Shown: positions 34,916-47,285 of the stretch, in pieces
Layout of the letters: each line of letters opens with the position of its first letter
Position numbering within the stretch: position 1 is the first letter of the stretch
Source of the DNA: Liolophura sinensis
Taxonomy: Eukaryota > Mollusca > Polyplacophora > Chitonida > Chitonidae
Assembly (NCBI RefSeq): GCF_032854445.1
Contig: NC_088295.1
Location: forward strand, 62,975,249-63,035,248
Direction: 5' to 3'
Length of the DNA stretch: 60,000 nucleotides
The notes under the pieces: generated by a model
Told to the model about the DNA's origin: nothing
What the model saw: the letters and a program-made list of their open reading frames with translations, nothing else
Database searches by the model: none
Position numbers and translations under genes: made by a program

Positions 34916-37245
34916 AACACCCGCACCAAAGCCAGTGAGCGTACTTAGTGCACACGGAACACACCTACCAATGTACACCTGCGTATACCGGACGTAGATT
35001 GGAAAAAACAATCAGAGAATTCCACAACAGATCTGAAGTTATGCAATGGCCTGACGTTTCATCGTGCCTAATGCATTTGAGGCAAGATTCTTCCGCCCAC
35101 AAAACAAATCGCAACTAACACACTCACACCGTCCTTGTTTACGTTTAGGGTATACGTAGCGATATGAAAACAACTTGGCGAATAGAAATACATTGCAATA
35201 GGATCTGGTGCTACAGGAAAAAAAAACAAATAAACAAATAAATAACACAACAAAAAGCCGTCACAAAGGCAATAATGGATAACTGCATTGCCACGAGGGA
35301 ACGATAAAGATTATATGGTTACACTGAGATTAAGCACACAATAACCATGATGATGACAGCGGGTATATTTTTGTATGCTATCGGTATTCACTATAGCACG
35401 CAGCGGACTTCATCTATTTGCCCTGCATTGATAAAGCTTGTCAATGGGTCACTGGAATGTCACAGAGAAGAGACTATCTAGATGGCTATTACATCTGCTC
35501 TGAATAGCCCAGAAGTGCACAACGGTTGGAAAAAGGCCTAGTATGTAATTTAATGTACTAGATATACACACTCACCGCAATTTGCCGTGTTCATTTTACG
35601 CTGCGAGTCTTTTCTGGCTGTGGACAATCGGACGAAGCCGTCGTTTGGGATATCTGGCTACGGTGATCGTACTGTATATGGCTTTTTGACTGCGGGAATC
35701 CAGGCGGTATCTAATTGGTGCTGGGAATTCTCGGAGTATTTGTACGGTACAGCAGGCTTCAGCCCTCGGGAGCAGAGTCGGCCGGATAAAGCGAGTGGGA
35801 GGCCTACCTCATCGGATCACTAATCTCCCGCTATAATGGTCGTCTCCAATCTAGTCGCAGTAATTTAACCACCAATTTCGTGCAAACACGTTGACGGTGC
35901 TTCACATAGTCTACTATATAACAGGCGCTTGTTTAGGCTAACAGGCAAAGTGCCGAGCACAAACAAGCACGATGAATCCGCTTTAGTCAAGAGCGACACG
36001 CATAGAATACCATCAATGACTCTGTATACGGTACAGTGCAAAGCATCCACTGTAACCAGTTATCAATGCAATCGCATTTAGCGGTAAGCAATGGCAACAC
36101 ACTCAACAGTAGCTGTGAATAGAGATGTTATCCCTGGTCGAAAGCTGCCCGAAAACGTTGTCGTAAACTCACAGGTTCTCTGAGACATATAAAGGCATTT
36201 GTTATTCCAGATGTCCAACAAATCATATCACCGATGGCAAATATCTCGGCTTCAGGTACAATGATGTCGCCTGGAACTTTTCCAGTTCTCTTCCTCTATC
36301 CAGCAAAAAATATGATATACTCTTTATCTTAATAAGGCACGGTTTCCACTGTTCCCTGAAACCCCGTTGTATCTATCGTTGACGTGTATTGTTAACACTG
36401 GGTGCAACATAGATTTATATGATAAGCAAACATTGAAAACTCTTTTACAAAAAGCGAAACTTGCAGCAAGTGAATTTTTCCGCAATCTGCGTGACAATAC
36501 ATGCACATGAGCCAGTTTTTGTCATTTAAGAACAATTATACAAGGGGACCGTCTTATGTAATCGTTTAGTACCACAAGTATATTACATTATGGATGGTAA
36601 TAATGTCCAAAAGTACCCTTACTGCAATAATAACAAACGTGACATTTGAGTTGCAATAAATATTCAGATCTCATCGCACGCAAACTTTGGAATACTGAAA
36701 AGAAATTGTTACAAATTACAAACTGTTGTGCATTGGCAATCATTCCTGGAGCATTTATCTGAATTGTTGAAATAATAGAATCATCTTATTCATGAAATAT
36801 GAACGCTACAAAAAGCGGTATATAGTTCTGGATATTCCACATGCGTGTGCCGATGCATATGCTAATGGCATAACAAACAATTGGTAACGGAATTTTGACG
36901 TCAAGAACAATTTCGCTAGATGGTCTTCGGACTTGTCAGGAAAGCAAACGGCCATTGTGCGGTGTTTGCCAATAGTCAACAAGATAATATGCTGTTAGAG
37001 TGGTTAGTCAGATTTATACAAATGCACACAGTATGGGGAATCGATACAAGAGAGCCTCTATATACTATTAATCTAAACTTCAATATGAAGAGTACAAGGT
37101 TACCCTGTATCAACTGATAATAAAATAAAATAATATGAATACGTGACTGTGTAATTACGTGATTTTTACATAAAAAATGACAACGGTAAAATTCAATCGC
37201 TGAACTCATCAGTGGCTCTATGAACTGAAGCGCTTTGGACATAGG
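34916..37245. other. No recognised gene
   Basis: A 78-codon frame at 35587-35823 (+) is somewhat GC-richer than its flanks but unrecognised. Otherwise the stretch is featureless. Confidence 0.45.
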
Positions 37246-37460
37246 AACCTCCCAGTATTAAAGCAACCTCTCAGTATTGAAGCAGCCCCCCCCCCCCCCC
37301 AGTATTGAAACGGCCTCCAAGTATTGAAGCAGCCTCCCAGTAATGAAGGAGCCTCCCAGTACTGAAGGAGCCTCCCAGTACTGAAGCAGCCTCACAGTAC
37401 TGAAGCAACTACCCAATGCTGAAACAACCTTTCAGCTACCAGTATCGAAGCAGACTCTTA
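37246..37460. repeat. Minisatellite, unit about 20 bp, with poly-C run
   Basis: The motif CCTCCCAGTATTGAAGCAG recurs about ten times with substitutions (TACTGAAGGAG, TGCTGAAAC). It is interrupted by a run of 14 C near 37286-37300. Confidence 0.8.
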
Positions 37461-40400
37461 GCTCACAATATTTAAAGCAATATCGCAGCATTGTACTTCA
37501 TAGGCAAGAGTAGATTATATAACGTAGTTGGGAAATATGTTACGGTACCTACATAATATATAAAATATAATATATGCAATGATGAACAATACCTTATTAA
37601 CATGTCTCCATAATACAACGATAGACATAGGGACAATTTTAAGGCCATTACTGGACATTTTTTAGTTTACTTTATCCACGGATCCAGATCACTTGGGTGG
37701 ACAAACAAAGAATGTGATGTACTGATGTTAAAATTCTTGCAATCTGGTCTCCAATGAGCGATTTGGCAAAATTTTGCCATTAAAAGTTTTTCGGTTATAG
37801 AAGTCAGTAAACAATATGCAAAAATAGCACTAATACCACTAATTCTGAGACGCTCACTACCAGTATTTACGGGATCTTCGCTAGTTCACTTCACTTCACT
37901 AGTTACGCTTGATTTTCTTTATCTAGAATGGCAGGAAAGGTCAAGCTATTTCGCTTAGCCAGCTCTTCTTACCTTCATATATGGCAATACGAGTTTATGA
38001 AAACTCACGGCACAAGAAAGTAAGTGGTAACATTCGCCTTCCATACTGGGTTTAAGCTGGGTTGAATTAACTCAGCAGAGCCCTTAGCAAAGGGCTGCAT
38101 CTCTGCCTGTAAATGATAAACCTCCAAGCGTAAAGCTGCAAGGAAGCTAATGGACACGTGATTTCAACTCACGTCTTCTTTGATGCACTACAAGTATTGT
38201 GTGATAATGGAATTCTGTGGGCCATTATACAGCTGCATGTGAATAGTACGATATAGGCCTTCGTGTTTTAAGGGTTGACCACAATAATCAGCTAAATGAA
38301 CAAGTCCATTATGAAATATAGGAAAGAGACAGGACATGTATGACCTACAGCGATCTTTTTGTCACGTTACTTTCCACACCAGATATTGAAATGTTTTGAA
38401 AAATTTGCAACATTTCGTAACAAAATGCCGTAAAATTTTAACCATCCGAAAGACGAAACATATGACCTGTACTAGATGTATATATTTAGATTAAAATAAA
38501 TCGCATAGAACAGTTTGGCCATATTTTCCTTTAATATTACTGAAGGACTAACTAATACTGACGAGGACCAGCACACCTCAAATGACTCTGGTCATACTGG
38601 CGAGCGACAATTGCCATTGTGTATCTCAACTGACCTTCATATCACTCCTATTCCAAATTCAGTGCAAATACGCCACAGGTGTTTTGATTACAGTTGAGGT
38701 TTTTTGTCTCGTTGGACACTTGAGTTTTTACTTTTATTAATCTATGCAATTATTTAGTATTCACTGTACTGTTCATTGTGATGATAGCATTAATCATGTC
38801 ATGTAGCATTATATTTTGTTATCCTTTACTGCTATCTACTGAACTGTTATCATTTCGGAACATTCTAAAAACTAATATGTTAAGTTGACAGAATACTATA
38901 TTTTCTGACTGATGCCAGAATAGATAGTGTTATTATTAAATGCTATTGTATTATATAAGACAACTTTGCTCTGTTACCCCAACAGAATACTTAATTTGGT
39001 GTAACGAGTATAGTATTGTCAGTGGCATAATATTAATCTATTCCATCCACGATTCATAAAACACAGATACAGGGTGTATAATAGTGTGTATGAAAATGAG
39101 TAAATAAACTAAACTAAACTAAGATGTAAATTAATGGTTTAGTATCGATACCTGGGCTAATACAAAAGACCATGACGTATACAAATGCGATATGATGACC
39201 AGTCATCACAATGTGTATTGGAAACTACGCGTTATGTATCACACAAGAAAACATACGATATCTCTACCTTTAGGTCAGTTGCCGATCCTGAAGGGATCAA
39301 GCCTATCGACGATATTGCGCCACACGCACCTCCTTCAAGATCTGATGATGCCGGCAATGTCTGCATGCTGCACCCAGGTATGTTGTTAATATATGGAGCA
39401 TAAGATACGGACAGCCCTCTATCGACAGCAGAGAATCAGCTGGTCACTCCCTTATACAATGGAGCATTGTCTGTGATAGACAGCAGTAACTCCAGTAGTG
39501 TAAGGCAAGACGATAACTATGCCCCACCTCAAAACAACGGTACGCGTACGCGTGGACAGCAAGCAGGGCGATCACGACAGACAGGTTTGCCGAGATGCAG
39601 ATAGTGTGCAGCGCTGTCATAATCAAAGTCAGTATTTCAGACTGTCCCTAAAGATGTGTTACCATGGATACGTTAAAGCCTTCTGGGTATAGTGTCCGGT
39701 AAAATATTCCAGCAAAGCAAGGCGTCATTCCAGTGCTTTGGTACTCGCTTTCAAACACACTCTACCGGAGGCGCACAAGAGATTTAATGCACTCAAAGCC
39801 GATTATAAGCAACGGCGGGTTTATAAGACAACCTGGATAAAATGATGAGTATGCGCAACTTGCTCATTATTTGACTGTGGACAACTTCACCAAACATGAC
39901 GGAAAACCTTTACTAAAGCCATCAAACGATTCTAACTCGTGTACGATCCGTGTGCTCTTTTCAGAATTAAGGTTTGCTTCTTTCTCCCTTTCGTACAAAT
40001 TTTAAAAGCGCTTTTAACGGTTTAAATAATTAGAAACGATTTATTAGTGTCCTGATGGCTTAATAATGCACTTAACGATGCTGTTTCAGAATTATTCGAT
40101 CCATACGACTACCATGAGCGATAGCGCGATGCTAGAGGCACAGGCGAACACTGCGGATACAGATGTTGTGATTAAAATCTGGACTCACAATTATCCCAAC
40201 TGTTTTAACAACTCCCGAATGTTTACCGCGGCATTTTTCTATTTTTTTTTTTTCAATCAACTTGGCTTATCTTAGGTGATAAACTCTCAGACAACCATTA
40301 CTGTATTCAAATGATTCAGCCAGCAGCATGGTGCATACGATTTACTACAGGAAGGTTTAGCGCCTTTACTGCTTTTACCGCTTACTTCATTATTCGCTCT

Positions 40401-41344
40401 GAATCATTCAACAACGTCGTTTAACCATTCATTTATTCCACAGAGTAGACAAACACGCGTGCAAAAAAGGCTTCATTTGGAAACAGTGATACACTGTTCC
40501 AAAAAAGTTGGTTTTTAGAGAATTTTGGTCGCTTTATACCGGATCCCAGGAAGGGACCCGAGAGTGGTGAGTGGTGCCATGTCCCTTAGCACCTACAAGA
40601 ACCCAATCTTCGGGTCGCAATATGTCATTTCACACCGGCCGACTGGGGATAATGTATCTGAGTTGCTGTAGTCAGGCGGTCGGGATAAAGGCATTAAATA
40701 ATTTAGCGCTATTATTTTGTTATTGACTTGCACGGCATGCTCGTTTAAAACACCTCTATTGTTTACTTATTGGACGTAGCGTCCCAGTGTATCAAGCCCG
40801 CGAGTTAAACTACATGTCCATTATCCAAGCCCTGAAACCTGTATGCACAGTCACTGCTTGATGTCAGCAAGGCGAATAACAAACTGACAGATACAGTTCA
40901 TGTAATGCGAATCCCAACTTCCCAACGGGGCTTTTTTTTTTTAATTTTAAATTTTGAAGTGATGGGACTGACTGATAAACCCCTGACTATTTGAGAACCT
41001 GCAATTCTCGTTCTGGGGCGACTAATGTATATGTATTGCTATGTGTATGAGACTAATCACACAGACCTAACACAGGCTTCCAACATCCACTCTCACCCAC
41101 CTTTACCCAACTCCACCCGCACCCACCCAAACCCCACAGTGGCTTTTACCCGATAAGCCAAAGCCCAATACACCTGCACAGCATCCTCCTTCAGTTGACC
41201 CTAATTGAGTTCAATGTCTTCCAGTTTAATCAGTACATACTCGGAGGACATTAGACAATGAGGCTGGATTCAGGAGTGGAGGGAGGAATTTAATCTGCCA
41301 GTGACGAAAGCAGATAGTCTCTACCATATATGCTTGAATGCTGG
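37461..41344. other. No recognised gene
   Basis: It contains only the weak exon candidate at 39274-39377 and short frames. A poly-T run lies near 40240. Confidence 0.45.
39274..39377 (+). CDS. Candidate unassigned internal exon
   Basis: This 104-bp segment is visibly GC-richer than its flanks. It lies between an acceptor-like CTCTACCTTTAG and a donor-like CACCCAG|GTATGTTG. Two frames are open; one reads SVADPEGIKPIDDIAPHAPP and continues. No family is recognised. Two open frames and no neighbouring exons keep confidence low. Confidence 0.12.
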
Positions 41345-41503
41345 CTTCCTGTCCAGCCGTACGTGGAAAGGTCTGCCACCAGTTTGCGGATGGTGGTGAG
41401 TTTTTTCCGGGCTCTGCCTGGGTTCCTCCCATTGCAATGCTGGCCGCCGTCGCATAGGAAATATTCTTGAGTACGGTGTAAAACACCACTCAAATATAAT
41501 AAA
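41345..41503 (+). repeat. SINE family A, partial
   Basis: It contains CAGCCGTACGTGGAAAGGTC, a TTTGCGGATGGTGGTGAG block, CGTCGCATAGGAAATATTCT and GTGTAAAACACCACTCAAAT with a tail. The head is mostly missing. Confidence 0.75.
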
Positions 41504-41559
41504 CCGGTAAATGCGTCACTCAGCAAATATGGGCCTATGCTAGGTCTAGGTTACTGTGC

Positions 41560-41730
41560 ATGCTATCCGACTACGGCTTTACGTCACAAGGAATGAATGA
41601 TTATGACGTCACTTCGGCAATATTGCAGCTATATCGCTTGGGAACACCCTTCGTTGTCTTCTTCTACCTAAACCGTTGCTGCTGCCGATTAACGAGGTCG
41701 AAGGTTCGAATCCAACTGTCTGTGGTTCTG
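41560..41730 (+). repeat. Possible tRNA-derived repeat fragment
   Basis: The right end has AACGAGGTCGAAGGTTCGAA then TCCAACTG, a perfect-looking B-box context. The left has AATATTGCAGCTATATCGC. The acceptor stem and A-box do not fold well, so it is not called a tRNA gene. Confidence 0.3.
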
Positions 41731-41984
41731 CGTGACGTTTGTTTAAGTCAGGAGTTTTATTAGGTACCTAGTGAGGTGCGATGATTTCCTCCACACAGTA
41801 ACTTGACTGCCACGATATGAGTGAAAGAACCGTAGCAATAAACACCAATCAAGATAATAAATAACTGTTTCATACCCATACAGAGTTTTGTAGATACCAA
41901 TTTTAGACTTCGGTTCATGTATACGCCTTGATTTACATCATGCACATGCGGTGTATGTCTTTACCTCTAACATCGCTGCTTGCT

Positions 41985-42175
41985 ACACTTAACACTGCTT
42001 AAGCCATGGTGCAAGTGGGCGTGTATGTTGTTACTCTATAAGCATGTACATGAACAGTTAGAATAAAACCCTGAGGTAAATTGTTAGATCAAATTTCACC
42101 GAGTTGCGAGGTGTGACCATTTGCCAGCTATCACAGTGTCGTTACTGTTCTGGTTTTACTCCCTATGTAAAACCA
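41985..42175 (+). repeat. Dispersed repeat family C, copy 1
   Basis: It carries ACAGTTAGAATAAAACCCTG, then AGGTAAATTG, ATTTCACCGAGTTG, TGACCATTTGCCAGCTATCA and CTGGTTTTACTCCCTATG. The same order appears in the copies at 45.7, 46.0, 47.2 and 53.4 kb. Confidence 0.7.
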
Positions 42176-42220
42176 GAGTCTTTTATATTAAGGATGCTTA
42201 TCTTATAGTTTGGTTCATAT

Positions 42221-42803
42221 GTGTGTTTAAATGCCCTACAGAATATATGTGTTTTTAAATACCCTACAGAATATATGTGTGTTTAAATGCCCTACAGGAT
42301 ATGTGTGTGTTTAAATGCCCTACAGAATATATGTGTGTTTAAATGCCCTACAGAATATATGTGTTTAAATGCTCTACGGAATATATGTGTGTTTAAATGC
42401 CCTACAGAATATATGTGTGTTTAAATGCCTTACAGGATATGTGTGTTTAAATGCCCTACAGAATATATGTGTTTTTAAATGCCCTGCAGAATATATGTGT
42501 GTTTAAATGCCCTACCGAATATATGTGTGCTTAAATGCCCTACAGAATATATGTGTGTTTAAATACCCAACAGAATATATGTGTGTTTCAATACCCTACA
42601 GAATATATGTGTGTTTAAATGCCCTACCGAATATATGTGTGTTTAAATGCTCTACAGAATATATGTGTGTTTAAATTCCCTACCGAATATATGTGTGTTT
42701 AAATGCCCTACAGAATATATATGTGTTTTTATGCCGTACAGAATATATGTGTATTTAAATGCCGTACAGAATACGTGCGTGTTTAAATGCCGCACAGAAT
42801 ATA
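42221..42803. repeat. 28-bp minisatellite, about 21 copies
   Basis: The unit is GTGTGTTTAAATGCCCTACA followed by GAATATAT, mostly 28 bp with 26- and 30-bp variants. Central copies are nearly identical; the last three (GCCGTACAG, GCCGCACAG) are the most diverged. Since 28 is not a multiple of 3 it is not a coding repeat. Confidence 0.95.
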
Positions 42804-43478
42804 AGCTTCACATGTTTCAAGGGTATTCAGTATTATTTCGTTTTTTCAATGTGTTTCCAGATTGGCCGGAATGTGTTTTATGAATACCAATTACAGCCGT
42901 ACATTTACATCTAGCGGAAAAATATGCTGCAAACGTTTTATGGGTACCAAGTATACCCTTCAGTCGTATACGTCAGAATTTATACTCCACGTATTTCTTT
43001 GGAAATCGCTTGTATTATCCCACCATTATGATATAGACACTGTGAGAGAAAGTGCTTTGCGAGAGAAATACGTCGGCCATATGTGGAAAAGTTCGGTTGT
43101 GACTTGCCAAACGGCGGTGGTTTAAACCGATAAATCTGAAATCCTTATGAAAACGGCTGATACAAATAAATATAACCGGCACAATCACTTTACATCCCTC
43201 CGAAAATAAGCTTCAGGTATATCTAGATTAAAAGAACGGGAATCTTGTGGTTTTAAGTAGTACAAACGAAGCAATTTAATGCCTGTGCTTTGTTCAAGGG
43301 CATGATTGTAGCGACAATGTAGGCTATATGCTGTATCTGACCGAATCAGTTGCATTGGACAGCAGCTGCACGTGAGCTTCCGTCACAGACATGCAACCTG
43401 TTACCAGGCTAGATACATATACAGACGTCTACCGACCTGGCACTGATCGTGTGGCTATAGCTACCTAACCGTCTGCTG

Positions 43479-43988
43479 ATGGCCATAACTGAACAAGCTC
43501 TTGGAAGCCATTCAGATTTAGTTAAATTGATGTGTCTTACACAATTTTGGCACTTCCACAAAATCAGTCTTTTGCTTTATAGGCGTAATATCATTAATTT
43601 AACTTACCGTGCATTCAGTCAGTTAATGTCAGGCTTGAAAAAGGCGCACTTTCATGATATCATTCATTGGAGTTTTACCTCATCTTCTGTCCGTTTTCAA
43701 ACTCTGCCCTACGCTTTAAATCCCAGAGAACCCCACCGTGAAATCTGCCCAGCGATGCGTGAAATTCAACATATGACTGTGTTTTTATACAACTCAAGAT
43801 TTTCTTCGATTTTCAGGATGTTATCTTCGACCACAACAGATGGAACTTCGTGTACACTTCATAGTTCTCCCCTTAAACAAGTCATCATCTGGCACTCTGT
43901 CAATACGGTGTGCTCACAGCTCAATACATTTTCTCCGTACAAGTGCCCATATAATCGAAGCCGAATTCCTATAGAGATACATATATGA
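43479..43988 (+). other. Longest unassigned open frame (169 codons)
   Basis: Apart from the two genes this is the longest stop-free stretch with a start. The translation has no recognised motif, signal peptide or repeat, is rich in H, S, T and I, and has no clear splice sites at its ends. In 60 kb of six-frame AT-rich DNA one frame of this length is plausible by chance. Confidence 0.12.
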
Positions 43989-44814
43989 TCAAATGCTCAC
44001 AACCCTAATTCATTAACACCCACCATAAACAAACCAAGCGACCAGTGAAAGGCTTTGCACAAGCGCAGATGGCAGATGTAGTGGAGTCGCGGAGCTGGGT
44101 CAACTGAATAAATTTTTAAGAGCATTTATTAAATAATGTGTGCGATTAGGGCTGCATTCAGGCGGAATTCAGTAATTACACACACGTATACAGATGATGA
44201 CAACAATGGGTCGGTTTCGATCGATAATCTGGTCGGATTGGGCTTCCGTAGACCTTATATACTCCCTCGCACTGTAGCCGATGACGTTAAGGCTAAGACA
44301 GGCTAGCCCCTGCTTTATGTATTAGCTTTACGCTCATTGTCTATTCGCGTCACAGCTGGAAATGCTGAGAATCCACATAGCGTGGTATCATTTCCTCTGG
44401 AAATGCATATACTGGCTGCCGTGGAATTGTGTACGGCGAAACCCGTAAAGATTGATTCCATTAATAACTGGCTTCGTTTTACCTTCTAATCTAATGGACC
44501 CATATCTTGTCGCTAGAATAATTCAATAATCTATAATTTCACAGAAAATATAAATAGACAAATTATCCCTTTGTGCTAAATTATCACTGTAGATGACAAA
44601 GTTTTATTGAGGGAGTTTCTCTATATGCGTCATTGAAACCGTATTTGTTCCCACGTTGATACAATCATATATAAAAACATTTTTCATAAGTGTGCATCTA
44701 TAGAGATTTAATATTAACTATATCTCACTAACTCATCCGCGTTAAGAGTTTTCAGGCTTTTCAGGTACCTGATCATGGCAGGTGGTTTACTGCATGTGGG
44801 CACATTGACCTCTT

Positions 44815-44905
44815 TGACACATAAACTGACCACCGCCGTATAAGTAAAAAATTCTTAAAAACAACATTAAACACCAGCAAAATCAATAAGTAAATAAATA
44901 TCGGT
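44815..44905 (+). repeat. SINE A-prime 3-prime end
   Basis: It reads GACCACCGCCGTATAAGTAA then AAAATTCTTAAAAACAAC, TTAAACACCAGC and an AAAT-rich tail. Confidence 0.6.
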
Positions 44906-45629
44906 CATTTCGCGAGAGATTCTCTTTGTAACGGACCTACCCTAATGCGGGTATATTTATAGTGCTGCCTCACTGCAACATCATGTGGATGACATCAGAC
45001 GTGATTTTAGGCGTTAAAATAGACATTCGCATACCAGCGTCAACAAAAATGGACGGTCCCTGTCAATAATCGGAAGGCAAATTCCCAAAACAACGTTCAA
45101 CATTAACCACCAACGAATTAAGACAGTACATAAAGTACGAAATAAAGACCGTTTCATACAAAGAGAAGCAGCCTTCAATGATATTGGAGGGACTAAAAGC
45201 GGAATGTTCTATGTCAATGAATGAAATCAGTATCCAAAGCACAGTGCCATAGTTTATAAGTTGTCAATAACCAAAATATGTATCTCAGTTGCGCTTTGAT
45301 TGAGACTGTTCATGTATCCGACGCGACGATCTAATTCCACACGACAAAGCTATAGAGCACCTTGCCTCATGACCTAAAAGGTTAACGTCAAAACGACAGA
45401 AGAGAGGTATCTTGAAGTAGAATCACACAAAGATCTGAAACCGACTTCCTCAGGTTTGGGTGGCGTAAAGTAGTTACTGTTACAGCGACATGGACGTCGC
45501 CGACAGCTAAATACCCAACGAACAGTGAAAGTGGGAAATCCGGAAATTCCCTGGTTGAACTTGCACCTCTTTTGCATGTGTATTGATCGAAAGCATGCGT
45601 CGTACACATTGCATTGAACATCAACGTAG

Positions 45630-45830
45630 TTGCTTTACCTAACTCTACTTAAGTAAATCTGCCAGGGAACATATAATTTGATACTTTTTAATCAATTACA
45701 TGAACAGTGAGAATAAAATCATAACTGAGGTAAACTGACAAGAGGACGGATTTCACCAGCTATTTGTAACTGTAGAACATCGTCGCAGCATTGGTTTTGT
45801 ATTCCCTGTTGTAGGGCTCAGAATCCACAC
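45630..45830 (+). repeat. Dispersed repeat family C, copy 2
   Basis: It contains TTACATGAACAGTGAGAATA, a GAGGTAAACTGACAAGAGG block, GATTTCACCAGCTATTTG and CATCGTCGCAGCATTGG. It is more diverged than copies 1 and 5. Confidence 0.6.
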
Positions 45831-45914
45831 AGCCTTGTCCATTTGCATTGTTTTAAGGCACTTTTTAGCAATTTTAGACAAGAGGCGTCTACTACATCGT
45901 AATTAATATCTCTA

Positions 45915-46125
45915 TTTTTTTGCTTATTCTGCTTGAGTCATGGTGCTGGTTGTGTGTAAGTAGTTACTTTTTACGCATTTCCAAGTAAGAAAAAAACCCT
46001 TCCTGAAGTAAACTGACAAGAGGCCGAATTTCACCAATTACATATGACCATTTGGCAATTATCACACTGTCGTCGCTGTTTCCCTTTTCCCTCTATTCTG
46101 TAGTATTTTCTGTATTAGTCATTGG
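45915..46125 (+). repeat. Dispersed repeat family C, copy 3
   Basis: It contains GAGTCATGGTGCTGGTTGTG, GAAGTAAACTGACAAGAGGC, ATATGACCATTTGGCAATTA and CACTGTCGTCGCTG. Confidence 0.65.
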
Positions 46126-47149
46126 GCCACAACCCCCCACCCGATTGGATACTAGTGGACCTGCTGAACGAAGTACATGGATATTTCCCGGTAGCCCTAG
46201 TTCACTTTATCAAACTGAAATTTAATATTTATATCGTAGTCTATGCATAATATTCAAGGATCTTAAAAAGCAACCATGGTAGGTTTGCGAGAGGAGGAGC
46301 TACGTTTACTTCTCTGTCGGATTTTGAAAAATCGCTAATATGGTAACTTGTATAACGACACAAGCCGCAATACTGGTTTAATTGTGTTCGCTAACATATA
46401 GTTAATTACACATAAAAGTCTTGATATTGAATCCGAAGATGAATCAGCTGTTTCCTCCCCCGCACTCCCCGCACCCATGCTTCATACCTGCGGTTTTTAG
46501 TGACTTCAATTAACGTCGTTTTTAAGCCCCCTATCAACCCGGCGGGGAAATAATTCGATCCACTTAATCACGACTTATGAAACAGTGATGGGTCACTGAC
46601 CTGCAGAAAGTCCATGGTCAAAACATCTGTTCACTTCATCCGGCTTTTTGCTCTCCGATTTATTGATTGCTCCACTGTTCTTACAATGTATCAAATCGGC
46701 TGATTAAGCATCTTATAGTATGGTCAGATGCAAAAACACTGGCACGTCACGTAGGTGATTATAGACAGAAGGCATCTGACACGTTTAAGCCAATCACACA
46801 ATGGTTCGTTATTGATTTAAATTGTATACAAGCCGACTTAATTCAAGCAAGCATTCGAAAATATCCCAATGAAAACAAAAAATTTTAAGTCTGGTCGACT
46901 GGAAAAATTGTGTATTTATCATTGGCAGTGCGACATCATCTTCAACAGAGTAAATGCTACACCTGTCAGTGGTAAATAGACCATTTTTCCTGCAGACCAG
47001 ACTTACAATTTTTATCTATTTTAATGCTACCTGGATGTCTAATAACCTTTATTGTTTTAAATCGCAATCAAAGTATTACTGGATATATTATAAATATCTT
47101 TGTCCCTATCTTTAGATTAGCGCTATTTTCTCCTTGATTATGTTTAGCT

Positions 47150-47285
47150 TGGAGTTTCATGTCTTTGTTCGTGAAGAGGCCAGATTTCAGGGGTAATATG
47201 TGACGGTATATGCCAACCGTTACACTGTTGTCACTGCTCTGATTTTACTCTCTATGCTGTCGTTGGTCATATTTTAGTAATATGC
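47150..47285 (+). repeat. Dispersed repeat family C, partial copy 4
   Basis: It contains GTGAAGAGGCCAGATTTCAG, GCCAACCGTTACACTGTTGT then CACTGCTCTGATTTTACTC. Only the right half is clear. Confidence 0.5.

Larger units (their letters stand above)
42804..45629. other. No recognised gene
   Basis: It holds the 169-codon unassigned frame (43479-43988) and one SINE end (44815-44905). Confidence 0.45.

Noticed and set aside
41226-41526. Minus-strand frames of 87 and 78 codons
   Set aside because: They lie across a family A SINE copy; similar translations occur at other SINE copies.
41690-41716. tRNA gene suggested by a perfect B-box
   Set aside because: There is no matching acceptor stem or A-box at the right distance; treated as a repeat fragment.
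42647-42883. Repeat protein frame (IYVCLN/ICVFKC motifs)
   Set aside because: It comes from the 28-bp minisatellite; the frame rotates with each unit, so there is no constant peptide.
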